19,295 bases of DNA from JTS-RE37 sp041744575 (GCA_041744575.1 JBGTKP010000034.1:1-19295), one strand, 5' to 3'. Positions 1 to 7,477 are shown, counted from the stretch's first letter. A program made the numbers and translations. The notes: a model not told the origin generated them from the letters alone.

Positions 1-315
1 TTATACCTTATCAGACTAATCGAGAATAAAAAAATACCTGAAACAGTAAATATTGTAGGGACATCATATTTCTTTAACAATCGGACATTACAAAAAATGG
101 GGTTTGAGGTTATAAATCCATCACTGTTTTATAGACTAAATCTATTTATAAACTTTATAGACTTAATTTGGATGTATTCTCTATCAAAAGGAAAGTTCAC
201 AATTCCAAAAATTTGGAATGCTAAAAAAGCAAGTATAACGGGAGTAAAACTTGTTGAAAGTAAAAAGCGTATAGAACAGCTTTATAACAAAATGAAAAGA
301 AAAACGACCGCATAA
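1..315 (+). CDS. C-terminal part of an unrecognised protein (5' end outside the window)
   Basis: The reading frame is open from the first base of the window to a TAA at 313-315, giving 104 codons, so the gene starts upstream. The first in-window ATG (base 97) is therefore probably internal. The visible protein is rich in Asn, Lys, Ile and Phe. A hydrophobic aromatic stretch (about visible residues 49-63) is followed by a basic, probably helical tail ending KMKRKTTA. I do not recognise a family and see no catalytic motif. Base composition is clearly more AT-rich than the amylase-to-gltD part of the window, which fits recently acquired or cassette-borne DNA. The stop codon sits at the edge of a folded spacer (312-441) that looks like a cassette boundary. 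The ORF itself is fairly certain; its function is unknown. Confidence 0.6.
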   Translation, partial: LYLIRLIENKKIPETVNIVGTSYFFNNRTLQKMGFEVINPSLFYRLNLFINFIDLIWMYSLSKGKFTIPKIWNAKKASITGVKLVESKKRIEQLYNKMKRKTTA

Positions 316-441
316 CACGGGTTTTGCTTCAGGCGGGGTGATGTACAAACTTGGAGCTTTGTGCTTCTATTTAAGGTCAGTGCTGGTTGACAGTTTAGTG
401 CTTCTAAGCCGGCCCGAACACAAAGTCCGAAACCGTTGTAA
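312..441 (+). other. attC-like folded spacer (possible cassette boundary)
   Basis: A ~130 bp non-coding spacer starts at the stop codon of the upstream gene and ends just before the ATG at 448. Its ends are roughly complementary: ATAACACGGGTTT near 312-324 and AAACCGTTGT near 430-439, with a few extra unpaired bases on the left arm. Inside, CGGG and CCCG also face each other. An RYYYAAC-like start overlapping a stop codon, a GTT-containing right end, imperfect arms with extrahelical bases and a single short gene following are what integron attC-type sites look like. The core heptamers do not match the attC consensus exactly and no integrase is visible, so this is an inference. Confidence 0.35.
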
Positions 442-447
442 AACAAT

Positions 448-999
448 ATGAAAAAAACGCTGTTATTAATAGTAATAATTCTGACTTCCCATTTTTCGGA
501 AGCACAATTTATAAAGGAAAAGTCGATAAATGTCCAGATTGGATTCGGACTGAGTGCCCCGTTTAACAGTGTCGACGAAATCGTTGATAGTGGTTTTTTT
601 GCTCAGGGGGAGTTAGTGCTTAAAGTTGCATCCTGGTTTGAATTAAGACCATATGCAGGTGTGATTTTGACAAGTTCAGACGGGAAAGACATCAATGACA
701 ATCCAACTGATGAAAGAGCCGAATCAAAAGCCTTTTTATTAGGTGGAAAAGCAAGAGTAAGAGCGCCTATACCCTGGGTCGCACCTTATATCGAAATAGG
801 CATAGGCACTTCGATTGGAAAATTCGAAACATTTACAGCGTTCGATAATATTGAGAAAGGTGGCATAATTTACCATATACCTTTCTCTTTCGGATTGGAA
901 TTGGGGCGAAATAACAATGTTGATTTGGGAATTAGTAATTACTTTCAGCCATCTGTTGAACAGTTCGTTGGTGCCTTTGCTGTTGGAATAACATTTTAA
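448..999 (+). CDS. small outer-membrane beta-barrel protein (OmpW/OmpA-barrel-like)
   Basis: A 183-residue protein with a clear Sec signal peptide: MKK, a Leu/Ile-rich core, and a likely cleavage after SEAQ (residue 20). The mature part alternates polar and hydrophobic residues in about eight short strands rich in Gly and aromatic residues (for example VNVQIGFGLS-type and FSFGLELG stretches). It ends in AVGITF, and a terminal Phe is the usual C-terminal signature for barrel insertion by BAM. This is the size of small eight-stranded barrels; the ligand or role cannot be told from sequence. It stands alone behind the folded spacer at 312-441, on the opposite strand from the next gene. No promoter of the TAnnTTTG type is visible directly upstream, so it may depend on read-through from the left. 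Confidence 0.7.
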   Translation: MKKTLLLIVIILTSHFSEAQFIKEKSINVQIGFGLSAPFNSVDEIVDSGFFAQGELVLKVASWFELRPYAGVILTSSDGKDINDNPTDERAESKAFLLGGKARVRAPIPWVAPYIEIGIGTSIGKFETFTAFDNIEKGGIIYHIPFSFGLELGRNNNVDLGISNYFQPSVEQFVGAFAVGITF

Positions 1000-1041
1000 A
1001 AAAACGCGTACATTTTTGCTCCATTGCGGATGTTCCAGTTT

Positions 1042-1065
1042 TAACTATTCCCGGATTGATAGTTA
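1042..1065. other. AT-rich inverted repeat between convergent genes
   Basis: A perfect 7 bp inverted repeat (TAACTAT / ATAGTTA) with a 10-base loop lies in the 158 bp gap between the barrel gene (plus) and the amylase gene (minus), which converge here. The position suits a bidirectional transcription stop, but there is no good T-tract next to either arm, so a terminator role is only a guess. Confidence 0.25.
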
Positions 1066-1157
1066 TCTTCCATGGTTTGCCCGTTTAAAGAACATCAGAT
1101 TGCGAAGTGAAGAATTGCAGAAAAAATACCGACATAGTTTTTCCTTTCCATAAGGTT

Positions 1158-2639
1158 CTATTTGTTAGAGAAAACGATATACTCCCAGGGATTCAATTCT
1201 TTGGACATATCCAGGGCCAAATCGGTTTTCTCGCCTGAGAATACATCCGTAAAACTTCCAACGAACGAATCGCCCTCTAAAGTAATTTTCTGTTTGGCGT
1301 TCGAAAGATTGATTATCGCTACGAGCTTGTCCCCCTCCTTTTCACGAGTAAAAGCATACACATTTTTATCGTTCCCGGTCGGGATTTTTACCAATTCTCC
1401 ACCGTGTTCCCCGTTCCAGAGTGCTTTGTTACGGTGCTTTAGATCGAAAAGTGTTTTGTAGAAATCGGCATATTTATAATCGCCCCATTCAATTTCATCC
1501 TTTTTAAAGAATTCATATTGCTTACCCACGGCAGATTCCATGCCCGTGTATAGCAATGGCATCCCGTCGAAGGTCGCAGCCAGAACGGCAAAGGCCAAAT
1601 GGCCGGCGCCAAAACGCTGAAACTCGGTTCCGGCCCAGGCGTTTTCGTCATGGTTGGAGGTAAACTGCATTTGGTAACCTTTGGTGTAGAGCGAATCACG
1701 AAGCGCCAGGGCGCCATCGATATCCAAGGCGGTCTTTTTCTCCTCCCCTGCTCCTTTTCCTTCTACCACATTTCCCTTTTCCAACGCCGCTTCCACCTGA
1801 TTGACACCTTGAGTCGCTGCAATCTTATTGAACAACGAATGCATGGTCCATGCATAGTCCATAACAAATGCCCCGTTGTTGACAATGGCCGGAACTTCTC
1901 CCTCCGACAACATAAAAACAGGTTCAATGGCATACAGAGCAGCCGAGCATTCTTCCCAAAAATCTACAGGAACACCATGGGCCACATCTACCCTGAAGCC
2001 ATCTATACCAAAATCTTTTATCCAAAATGACATCGCATCAATCATACCCTTGCGCATTTCGGGATTATCGTAATTTAAATCGGCTACATCAGTCCAGCCC
2101 CAAGGTTCACCCGATTCGGGATTAATGGGATCCGTAATGTTTCCGTCCTTGTCCTTGGTATACCAATCGGGGTGTTCGGTGATCCATTTGTGGTCCCATC
2201 CCGTGTGGTTGGGTACCCAGTCGATAATTACATACATGCCCGCATCGTGGACGGCTTTCATCATATGCCTGAAATCATCCAGGGTCCCAAAATCGGGATT
2301 CGTATCATAATAATCCGCCGCGGCATAGGGACTGCCCAATTCACCTTTCCGATTCTTTTCGCTTACCGGATGTATGGGCATCATCCATAAAATATCAATG
2401 CCCATTTCCTTTAAACGTGGAATATGCGCCTCAAAAGCCCTGAATGTGCCTTCCGGGGTAAAATGTCTAAGATTGACCTCATAAATGGTGGCGCTTTTAT
2501 GCCAACCGGGTACATTGGGTTTTTCGTTGGATGTCATTTGGCTTCCCGATTCTTCGGAAGCCATTTCTTTTGGCTTTTCTTTACAGGAAACAAATATTAT
2601 CAGGAGTGTAAAAATTAAGGATGTTGTCAGGTTTTTCAT
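1158..2639 (-). CDS. GH13 alpha-amylase-family lipoprotein (alpha-glucan hydrolase)
   Basis: A 493-residue glycoside hydrolase family 13 enzyme expected to cleave alpha-1,4-glucosidic bonds in starch or malto-oligosaccharides by a retaining mechanism. It starts with a lipoprotein signal peptide whose lipobox FVSC gives lipidated Cys19, so it is probably membrane-anchored outside the cytoplasm. The four classic barrel motifs are present: IDWVPNH (about 139-145), GFRVDVA with nucleophile Asp218 and Arg216, MLSEGE with the likely acid/base Glu246, and FTSNHD with Asp331. A C-terminal beta domain (about 400-493) ends the protein. The length is normal for SusA/neopullulanase-like enzymes. It lies 36 bp downstream of a sugar porter gene on the same strand, which suggests co-transcription and supports a maltose/alpha-glucan role. 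Exact substrate specificity is not readable from the sequence. Confidence 0.92.
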   Translation of the reverse strand: MKNLTTSLIFTLLIIFVSCKEKPKEMASEESGSQMTSNEKPNVPGWHKSATIYEVNLRHFTPEGTFRAFEAHIPRLKEMGIDILWMMPIHPVSEKNRKGELGSPYAAADYYDTNPDFGTLDDFRHMMKAVHDAGMYVIIDWVPNHTGWDHKWITEHPDWYTKDKDGNITDPINPESGEPWGWTDVADLNYDNPEMRKGMIDAMSFWIKDFGIDGFRVDVAHGVPVDFWEECSAALYAIEPVFMLSEGEVPAIVNNGAFVMDYAWTMHSLFNKIAATQGVNQVEAALEKGNVVEGKGAGEEKKTALDIDGALALRDSLYTKGYQMQFTSNHDENAWAGTEFQRFGAGHLAFAVLAATFDGMPLLYTGMESAVGKQYEFFKKDEIEWGDYKYADFYKTLFDLKHRNKALWNGEHGGELVKIPTGNDKNVYAFTREKEGDKLVAIINLSNAKQKITLEGDSFVGSFTDVFSGEKTDLALDMSKELNPWEYIVFSNK

Positions 2640-2675
2640 TTTGTAGTTTTTTAATGGTTCGCAGTCCAGGTTTTA

Positions 2676-4193
2676 TTATCCGACCTCTTTTACCTCAATG
2701 GTCGCTTTATCGTCCACCAATATGGTCAGTAGCCCGGAAATGATCATGGCAATGCCCCCTGCGATCAGCGCATAAATAGTATTCCCGTCAAAAAGCCCGC
2801 TGACCATAAAACCCAGTATAGTGGCAGCGACCATTTGAGGGATCACGATGAAAAAATTGAAGACGCCCATGTAGTAGCCCATTTTCCTGGCAGGCAGGGC
2901 ACCAGCCAACATTGCATATGGTATTGATAGGATACTCGCCCACGCAATTCCTACCCCGATCATGGACACTATAAGGAGTTCCGGGGATTTGATAAAATAG
3001 ATGGAAATCAGACCCAGACCACCCAAAACCAGGGCAATCAGGTGGGTAATCTTCCGACTGGTCTTTTTGGCCAAAACTGGAAGCAGAAAAGCGACCAGAG
3101 CAGCCACCCCATTATAGACCGCAAAAAGAACGGTAACCCAATCGGCCGCATCATTGTACATTTGGGAGGTCGTTTCAGTGGTACCATACACATGGCTAGT
3201 GACTGCCTGAGTGGCATAGATCCACATGGAAAATAAGGCGAACCATGAAAAAAATTGCACGTAGGCCAATTGTTTCATTGTTTTGGGCATGTATAGCAAA
3301 TCGGTCATGATGACTACAAAACCGGTTGTTCCTTTTGCCTTCCGTACCCAGGATGCACCCATGAACAAAAGACCAACAATTAAAATACCTATTGAGAGCA
3401 CATACAATTCTTTGTGCAACTGCGCATAGAATAATCCCAAGGTGCCTAATGAACCTACCATTACCATAGGAATACCAAAGGCATATAGCTTTTTGATACG
3501 TTTTAGATTTTCTTCTTCCGTCATCGGGGGTGCGACCACGGCCTTGTTTTCCTCAAAAGCCTCCAGTTCTTCCGGGCTATATTCCCTGGATTTAAATACC
3601 GTCCAGAGCACGGCCGTCAGAAAAACAAAGGCCCCTACATAGAAGGACCATTTTACCGAGTCGGGAATAACGCCTTCAGGAGCCGTATTACTGATGCCCA
3701 TCCAATTCGTAAATACGTAAGGAAGCATGGATCCAACAACTGCCCCGGTGCCTATAAAGAAACTCTGCATGGCAAAGCCCAGGGTGCGTTGGTCAGATGG
3801 CAGATTGTCTCCGACAAAGGCGCGAAAGGGTTCCATGCAAATATTAATGGAGGCGTCCATTATCCATAGCATACCTGCAGCGACCCAAAGTGCAGGGGAA
3901 TTGGGCATGATACATAAGGCCAGGGAAGCCAGAATTGCCCCCACCAAAAAATAGGGCCTTCTACGGCCGAGTTTGGTCCAGGTACGGTCACTAAAATAAC
4001 CGACCACGGGTTGAATCACCAAACCTGTAACGGGTGCGGCTATCCACAAGATAGGGATATCGTCCACATTTGCGCCCAAGGTCTCAAAAATTCGTGAGGT
4101 GTTCGCGTTTTGCAGGGCAAAACCGAATTGTATACCGAGAAAACCGAAACTCATGTTCCAGATTTCCCAAAAACTCAGCTTGCGTTTTTTCAT
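2676..4193 (-). CDS. MFS sugar porter, SLC45/GPH-like (maltose or other alpha-glucoside uptake)
   Basis: An inner-membrane transporter of about 505 residues with roughly twelve hydrophobic segments, split by a charged central loop near residues 190-220. Between segments 2 and 3 lies GYFSDRTWTKLGRRRPY, the D...GRRRP loop motif typical of the SLC45 and glycoside-porter branch of the MFS. Relatives in flavobacteria sit in maltose/starch loci, and the next gene downstream is a GH13 enzyme. Import of maltose, a malto-oligosaccharide or a similar disaccharide, probably with H+, is the best inference. I chose the ATG giving MKKRKLSFWEIWNMSFG because this matches how the family usually begins; an ATG three codons upstream (4202) is possible. 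A perfect palindrome lies 25 bp before this start. Confidence 0.9.
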   Translation of the reverse strand: MKKRKLSFWEIWNMSFGFLGIQFGFALQNANTSRIFETLGANVDDIPILWIAAPVTGLVIQPVVGYFSDRTWTKLGRRRPYFLVGAILASLALCIMPNSPALWVAAGMLWIMDASINICMEPFRAFVGDNLPSDQRTLGFAMQSFFIGTGAVVGSMLPYVFTNWMGISNTAPEGVIPDSVKWSFYVGAFVFLTAVLWTVFKSREYSPEELEAFEENKAVVAPPMTEEENLKRIKKLYAFGIPMVMVGSLGTLGLFYAQLHKELYVLSIGILIVGLLFMGASWVRKAKGTTGFVVIMTDLLYMPKTMKQLAYVQFFSWFALFSMWIYATQAVTSHVYGTTETTSQMYNDAADWVTVLFAVYNGVAALVAFLLPVLAKKTSRKITHLIALVLGGLGLISIYFIKSPELLIVSMIGVGIAWASILSIPYAMLAGALPARKMGYYMGVFNFFIVIPQMVAATILGFMVSGLFDGNTIYALIAGGIAMIISGLLTILVDDKATIEVKEVG

Positions 4194-4217
4194 CAATAGC
4201 ATACTTGATTAATACTA

Positions 4218-4320
4218 TTTTGACAAGCAAGACTTGTCAAAACTTAAGGTAGGGAGATAAAAAATAAGGTTTTGACAGCAAATTAAGTTAATTGTTCAAA
4301 ACGTATGGAGTTTGTCAAGT
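4218..4320 (-). promoter_or_regulatory. palindrome cluster upstream of the sugar porter (candidate operator)
   Basis: TTTTGACAAG at 4218-4227 and CTTGTCAAAA at 4233-4242 form a perfect 10 bp inverted repeat around CAAGA. A second, looser inverted pair follows (GTTTTGA 4269-4275, TCAAAAC 4296-4302), and another TTGTCAAG half-site lies at 4312-4319. Repeated TTGACAA/TTGTCAA half-sites 25-125 bp before a sugar-transport start suggest binding by a dimeric regulator. The first palindrome could instead form an mRNA hairpin near the start codon. I see no perfect TAnnTTTG promoter on this strand and no regulator gene in the window. Confidence 0.45.
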
Positions 4321-4677
4321 TTAATTTTTTGAATCAAAGTAACCCGCTTTGCCTTTGAGCAGAGTATGCTATTTTTTTGAATAAACAGTGGATTTCATCT
4401 TACTTCAATTTTTAATTTTCCAGCTTAACATTCTTGGTTTTTGCCGTACCTTTTGTTAGAGACTATTATATACTAAAGAATATGCAATTGCAAATATTTG
4501 GAGCGTCATCCAATCAACCAAAACCGTTGGAGCAGTTATATGTTTATTATGATGAGTGACTGGAAAATATCAAGACCATGTACTCGGTAACCAGACTTAC
4601 ACTAAATGTCATGACTTGACAGGATTCGGATCTAAAAACGATTAAAATATATTAATTGTTAAGGCTGTTTGCAAATG
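4321..4677. other. intergenic stretch without a supported gene
   Basis: This AT-rich spacer lies between the sugar-porter upstream region and the tRNA-Val terminator. Apart from the doubtful remnant at 4482-4619, I see no long open frame, RNA gene or repeat in it. Confidence 0.5.
4482..4619 (+). pseudogene. possible short gene remnant with an in-frame stop
   Basis: An ATG opens a 25-codon frame (ending YVYYDE) that stops at a TGA (4557-4559) and then stays open in the same frame for another 19 codons (LENIKTMYSV...) to a TGA at 4617-4619. The peptide reads like ordinary protein across the internal stop, as if a codon such as TGG had become TGA. It may be chance in an AT-rich spacer. I do not recognise a family, and no ribosome-binding or promoter signal stands out. 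Confidence 0.15.
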
Positions 4678-4709
4678 AAAAAGAGCCTCAGAAGTCAAAA
4701 ACTCCGGAG
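4678..4709 (-). terminator. probable rho-independent terminator of tRNA-Val
   Basis: Read on the minus strand, CTCCGGAG and CTTCTGAG pair over 7 of 8 positions (one G-U) around a seven-base loop. After a short GCTC spacer comes a run of five T. It starts about 20 bases downstream of the tRNA 3' end, which fits termination of a tRNA transcript. Confidence 0.5.
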
Positions 4710-4727
4710 ACCCTTTATCCATTGATG

Positions 4728-4802
4728 TGGGCCCTACTGGGTTCGAACCAGTGACCCCCTGCTTGTAAGGCAGGTGCTCTGAACCAGCTGAGCTAAGAGC
4801 CC
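4728..4802 (-). tRNA. tRNA-Val (anticodon UAC)
   Basis: The minus strand folds into a full cloverleaf of 75 nt. The acceptor stem is GGGCTCT paired with AGGGCCC (one G-U), followed by discriminator A. The D arm is GCTC...GAGC, the anticodon stem CCTGC/GCAGG has loop CTTACAA, and the T arm is ACTGG-TTCGAAC-CCAGT. The anticodon TAC reads GUA/GUG valine codons. The 3' CCA is not encoded (CAC follows), as is common in Bacteroidota, so it must be added by the CCA enzyme. Confidence 0.95.
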
Positions 4803-4828
4803 CACTAAATATATTTATTACTATTTCT

Positions 4829-4920
4829 GCGCTGTCCCTCTCCAACCAAAAACATTCTCCAGCGCAATAAAAGTTGAGGGCGGCGCCCTCCGAAGCTGCA
4901 AGAGCAGCGAAGGAGGGTGC
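4829..4920 (-). other. structured leader between folC and tRNA-Val
   Basis: Two hairpins are visible. The strong one (4883-4920) pairs GCGCCCTCC with GGAGGGTGC and GCTGC with GCAGC, separated by facing GAA/GAA triplets and closed by AAGA. The weaker one pairs GCGCTG (4829-4834) with CAGCGC (4860-4865). The CCCTC arm of the strong hairpin can also pair with GAGGG at 4876-4880, so two mutually exclusive folds exist. It could be the folC terminator, though the T-tract is poor, or the 5' leader of the tRNA transcript. Confidence 0.45.
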
Positions 4921-4927
4921 AAATATA
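4920..4927 (-). promoter_or_regulatory. candidate -7 box (TATATTTG) for the tRNA-Val transcript
   Basis: On the minus strand this reads TATATTTG, an exact match to the Bacteroidota -7 element TAnnTTTG. No TTG is seen at the right distance for a -33 box. Transcription would begin within the strong hairpin region and run about 110 nt before the tRNA. Confidence 0.4.
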
Positions 4928-4976
4928 GGATAGTTTTTTATTTCCCTGAATAAAAAAATGAAAAATTGCAGCTTGA

Positions 4977-6188
4977 TCAGACCACTTCTGCAACTGTAAA
5001 GGTGCTGCCCCCCACAAAGATTAGATCCTCCGGAGAGGATGCTTTAAGTGCGGCTTCAAGTGCTTCCTGTACCCCTGAATAGGATGCTCCCCGCAGGCCG
5101 TATTCCTCTGCCCGGTTCCTCAATTGCAAGGCATCAAGCCCTCTGGGGATATCGGGCCGGCAGAAATAGTAATCTGCTCCTTTCGGGAACAGGGGCAGGA
5201 TGGCGTCGAGTTTCTTTTCTTTCACAAATCCCAGCACACATCTGAGTCTCTCAAATTTCAGTTGTTGCAATTGCTCAAGTACCAGCGAAAGGCCTTCCCT
5301 GTTATGAGCCGTGTCACAGATCACTCGCGGGGCATCCCGCAGTTGCTCCCACCTCCCGCGCAGACCTGTATTGGCCACTACGTTCTTCAGTCCTTCCCTG
5401 ATATGCTCCTCAGAAATAACAAAACCTTTTAAGCATCGTATGGCCGCCACTACGCCCTTTACATTCCGAAGCTGGTAGTTTCCTGGTAAGGAAGTAACAT
5501 ATCCCGTGGCTACCTCCTGATCGGCAAAGTGGATTACGGCTTTATTTTTAGCTGCAATAGAATTAAAGACGTCAGCTATTTCCTCCTGATATTCACTGAT
5601 GACTACCGGGACACCGGGTTTTATAATTCCGGCCTTCTCGCCTGCAATGATTTTTAATGTATTCCCAAGGATGTCTGTGTGATCCATTCCAATGTTGGTG
5701 ATAACCGAAAGCTCCGGGACAATGATATTCGTAGAATCCAAACGTCCCCCCAGACCTACCTCTACAACGGCGATATCCACTTTTTGCAAAGCAAAATAGC
5801 TGAACGCCATCCCCACGGTCATTTCAAAAAAGGACAGCTGACGGGTTTCAAGAAACCCTTTGTTGTCTGATATAAAATCGACTACGAAGTTTTCAGGAAC
5901 CATTTCCCCGTTCCTTCGGATGCGTTCCCTGAAATCCTTTAGGTGCGGCGAGGTATACAAACCCACATCATAGCCCGCCTCCTGGAGAATGGAGGCCAGC
6001 ATATGGCTGGTCGAACCCTTGCCATTGGTTCCGGCAACATGGATACTCTTAAATTTTTGATGGGGATTCCCGAGGTGGGCAGAAAAGGCCAGAATGTTAT
6101 CGAGTTTAGCAATCAGAGCGCTTTGACCTATGGCCTGATACATTGGAAGTTGGGCAAACATCCATTCCAGGGTCTGCTTATAGGTCAT
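4977..6188 (-). CDS. folC: folylpolyglutamate synthase / dihydrofolate synthase
   Basis: A 403-residue cytoplasmic ligase of the Mur-ligase/FolC family. It attaches glutamate to dihydropteroate (making dihydrofolate) and extends the polyglutamate tail of folates, using ATP. The P-loop VAGTNGKGST is at about 51-60, followed by YTSPHL near 78-83. VEVGLGGRLDSTN (about 142-154) and ITNIGMDHTDILG (about 163-175) are the standard metal- and substrate-binding stretches, and GEKAGIIKPG (about 183-192) is the family signature. The C-terminal domain carries the CDTAHN motif. Length is normal (bacterial FolC is about 400-430). The start lies only 3 bp after the tonB-like stop, so it is translated as the last gene of the run. 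This coupling of tonB-like and folC genes recurs in flavobacteria. Confidence 0.95.
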   Translation of the reverse strand: MTYKQTLEWMFAQLPMYQAIGQSALIAKLDNILAFSAHLGNPHQKFKSIHVAGTNGKGSTSHMLASILQEAGYDVGLYTSPHLKDFRERIRRNGEMVPENFVVDFISDNKGFLETRQLSFFEMTVGMAFSYFALQKVDIAVVEVGLGGRLDSTNIIVPELSVITNIGMDHTDILGNTLKIIAGEKAGIIKPGVPVVISEYQEEIADVFNSIAAKNKAVIHFADQEVATGYVTSLPGNYQLRNVKGVVAAIRCLKGFVISEEHIREGLKNVVANTGLRGRWEQLRDAPRVICDTAHNREGLSLVLEQLQQLKFERLRCVLGFVKEKKLDAILPLFPKGADYYFCRPDIPRGLDALQLRNRAEEYGLRGASYSGVQEALEAALKASSPEDLIFVGGSTFTVAEVV

Positions 6189-6191
6189 GTA

Positions 6192-7091
6192 CTACTCGCC
6201 AAGTTTAAAGTTGACCACCACAAATCCAACCTGCTCGCTCGGAGCCTTGCTGTCCAGATTCCATTTGTGCAGGAAAGCTGTTTTCCTTGCAGGATCAAGA
6301 AGGCAAGGATCATTATTTGTAGTTCCTTTTACCCCGGGAGTGGCACTCACCACTTTCCCGTTCCGGTCTACGACGATCTTTACGACCACGCGGCCCTCCT
6401 GATTGCATTCCTGCTGGACCTTCCCCTGGCTGACCAGAGAACGACCCCTGAGTCCGTAACCCCCTGTACCGCTGCCGGCTCCTGGAGTACCGTAATAACT
6501 TGTGGCATAGGGATCTCCTCCCTCATCTCCTTTATCGCCGGCCTGAGCGTCATCGCCCTCGCTTCCTTTATCGGTTCCGTCAGAGGTGTTGAGCCCGCCC
6601 ATCATTTCATCCAGTTCCTTCTTTTTGGCCTCCTGCACCTGCCGGGCCTTTTCTTCTGCCGCTTTTTTTTCAGCGGCCTCCCTTTCGATCCTGGCTTTGG
6701 CGATCCGGGCTGCTTCCTCTGCCTTCTGCTTTTCGGCCTTTTGCTGGCGTATCTTCACGGCTTCCGGATCTTCCCGGGTGAGCACTTCCTCCACAGGTTT
6801 CGCTGCCGCCACTTCCTCGGCTACCTCTTCCGGTGGTGCCGTGGCTTCTTCTGCCTCTACAGGTTCCTCGACTTCCTCTTCCGGCTCTGCTTGCTGCGAC
6901 TTTATTTTTTCTTTTGGCTGTTCATTCCCCATGCCGAAATCCATAGTTCCGAAATTGACGGTAATGCCATTCTCTTCAGGGGGATCCAGATAGGTCAGCC
7001 CGATATAAAAAAGCAAAAGCAGGAGCACACTTAGCAGCACTGTGGTAAGTGTAAACGATTTCTTCTTATGGCTTGTATCTAAAAGTGCCAT
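6192..7091 (-). CDS. TonB-like energy transducer
   Basis: A 299-residue protein with the layout of TonB: a short cytoplasmic N-terminus, one membrane helix (about 13-32), a long Glu/Ala/Lys/Pro-rich periplasmic spacer, and a C-terminal domain. The spacer (about 58-175) has acidic Pro/Glu/Ala repeats and then a heptad-rich, highly charged helix typical of TolA/TonB linkers, followed by a Gly/Asp-rich hinge. The C-terminal part has GRVVVKIVVDRNGKV at about 233-247, the TonB_C-type strand, and two Cys (229 and 263) that could form a disulfide. It overlaps the exbD stop by one base (TAATG) and follows exbB-exbD, so it should carry the ExbBD proton-motive signal to outer-membrane receptors. A TolA-like role is the alternative. 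Confidence 0.85.
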   Translation of the reverse strand: MALLDTSHKKKSFTLTTVLLSVLLLLLFYIGLTYLDPPEENGITVNFGTMDFGMGNEQPKEKIKSQQAEPEEEVEEPVEAEEATAPPEEVAEEVAAAKPVEEVLTREDPEAVKIRQQKAEKQKAEEAARIAKARIEREAAEKKAAEEKARQVQEAKKKELDEMMGGLNTSDGTDKGSEGDDAQAGDKGDEGGDPYATSYYGTPGAGSGTGGYGLRGRSLVSQGKVQQECNQEGRVVVKIVVDRNGKVVSATPGVKGTTNNDPCLLDPARKTAFLHKWNLDSKAPSEQVGFVVVNFKLGE

Positions 7092-7477
7092 TAATTGGGT
7101 CGCACTGCCAGGATGACTTTATAACTATTCCGGTTGGCAATGTCCATTACGTGTACCGCTTCCTTGATGGCTACGGATTCCTCTGCCCTCAGAATAATGG
7201 TCGGATTGTCCATTCCCTCCAGTGCTTTTTTTAGTTCTATTTCTACGTATTCTCCGTTGATTCGCTCGCTGTTCACGAAATACTCCAGATTTTTATTGAT
7301 GCTCACCGATACATTCTGGGTATTGGTCGATTTTCCCTTTGCCCTGGGTAAAAGCATGTCGAGTGCATTTGGAGAATTTGCGGTAAGCATAAAGAAGATC
7401 AGCAGCAAAAAGACAATGTCAGTCATGGATGACATACTGAAATCCGGGCTCACCTTATTTCTTCCTTTCAGTTTCAT
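7091..7477 (-). CDS. exbD: ExbD/TolR-family biopolymer transport protein
   Basis: A 128-residue inner-membrane protein with one N-terminal transmembrane helix (about 17-33) and a periplasmic domain. The helix begins SSMTDIVFLLLIFF, with Asp20 in the position of the protonatable Asp essential in ExbD and TolR (Asp25 in E. coli ExbD). With the upstream ExbB-like channel it forms the proton-driven motor. It starts 9 bp after the exbB stop and overlaps the tonB-like start, so all three are translationally linked. ExbD and TolR are hard to separate by sequence; the TonB-like neighbour favours ExbD. Confidence 0.92.
   Translation of the reverse strand: MKLKGRNKVSPDFSMSSMTDIVFLLLIFFMLTANSPNALDMLLPRAKGKSTNTQNVSVSINKNLEYFVNSERINGEYVEIELKKALEGMDNPTIILRAEESVAIKEAVHVMDIANRNSYKVILAVRPN

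Noticed and set aside
4642..4845. 67-codon minus-strand ORF
   Set aside because: It runs straight through the tRNA-Val gene; its YKQGVTGSNPVGPT segment is translated tRNA sequence.
4805..5017. 70-codon minus-strand ORF overlapping the folC end
   Set aside because: It lies out of frame over the folC terminus and then over hairpin sequence; the folC frame is clearly the real one.
5943..7034. Long (363-codon) plus-strand ORF
   Set aside because: It is antisense to folC and the tonB-like gene; its long open length comes from the low-complexity Glu/Ala/Lys coding of the TonB linker, and it has no recognisable domain.
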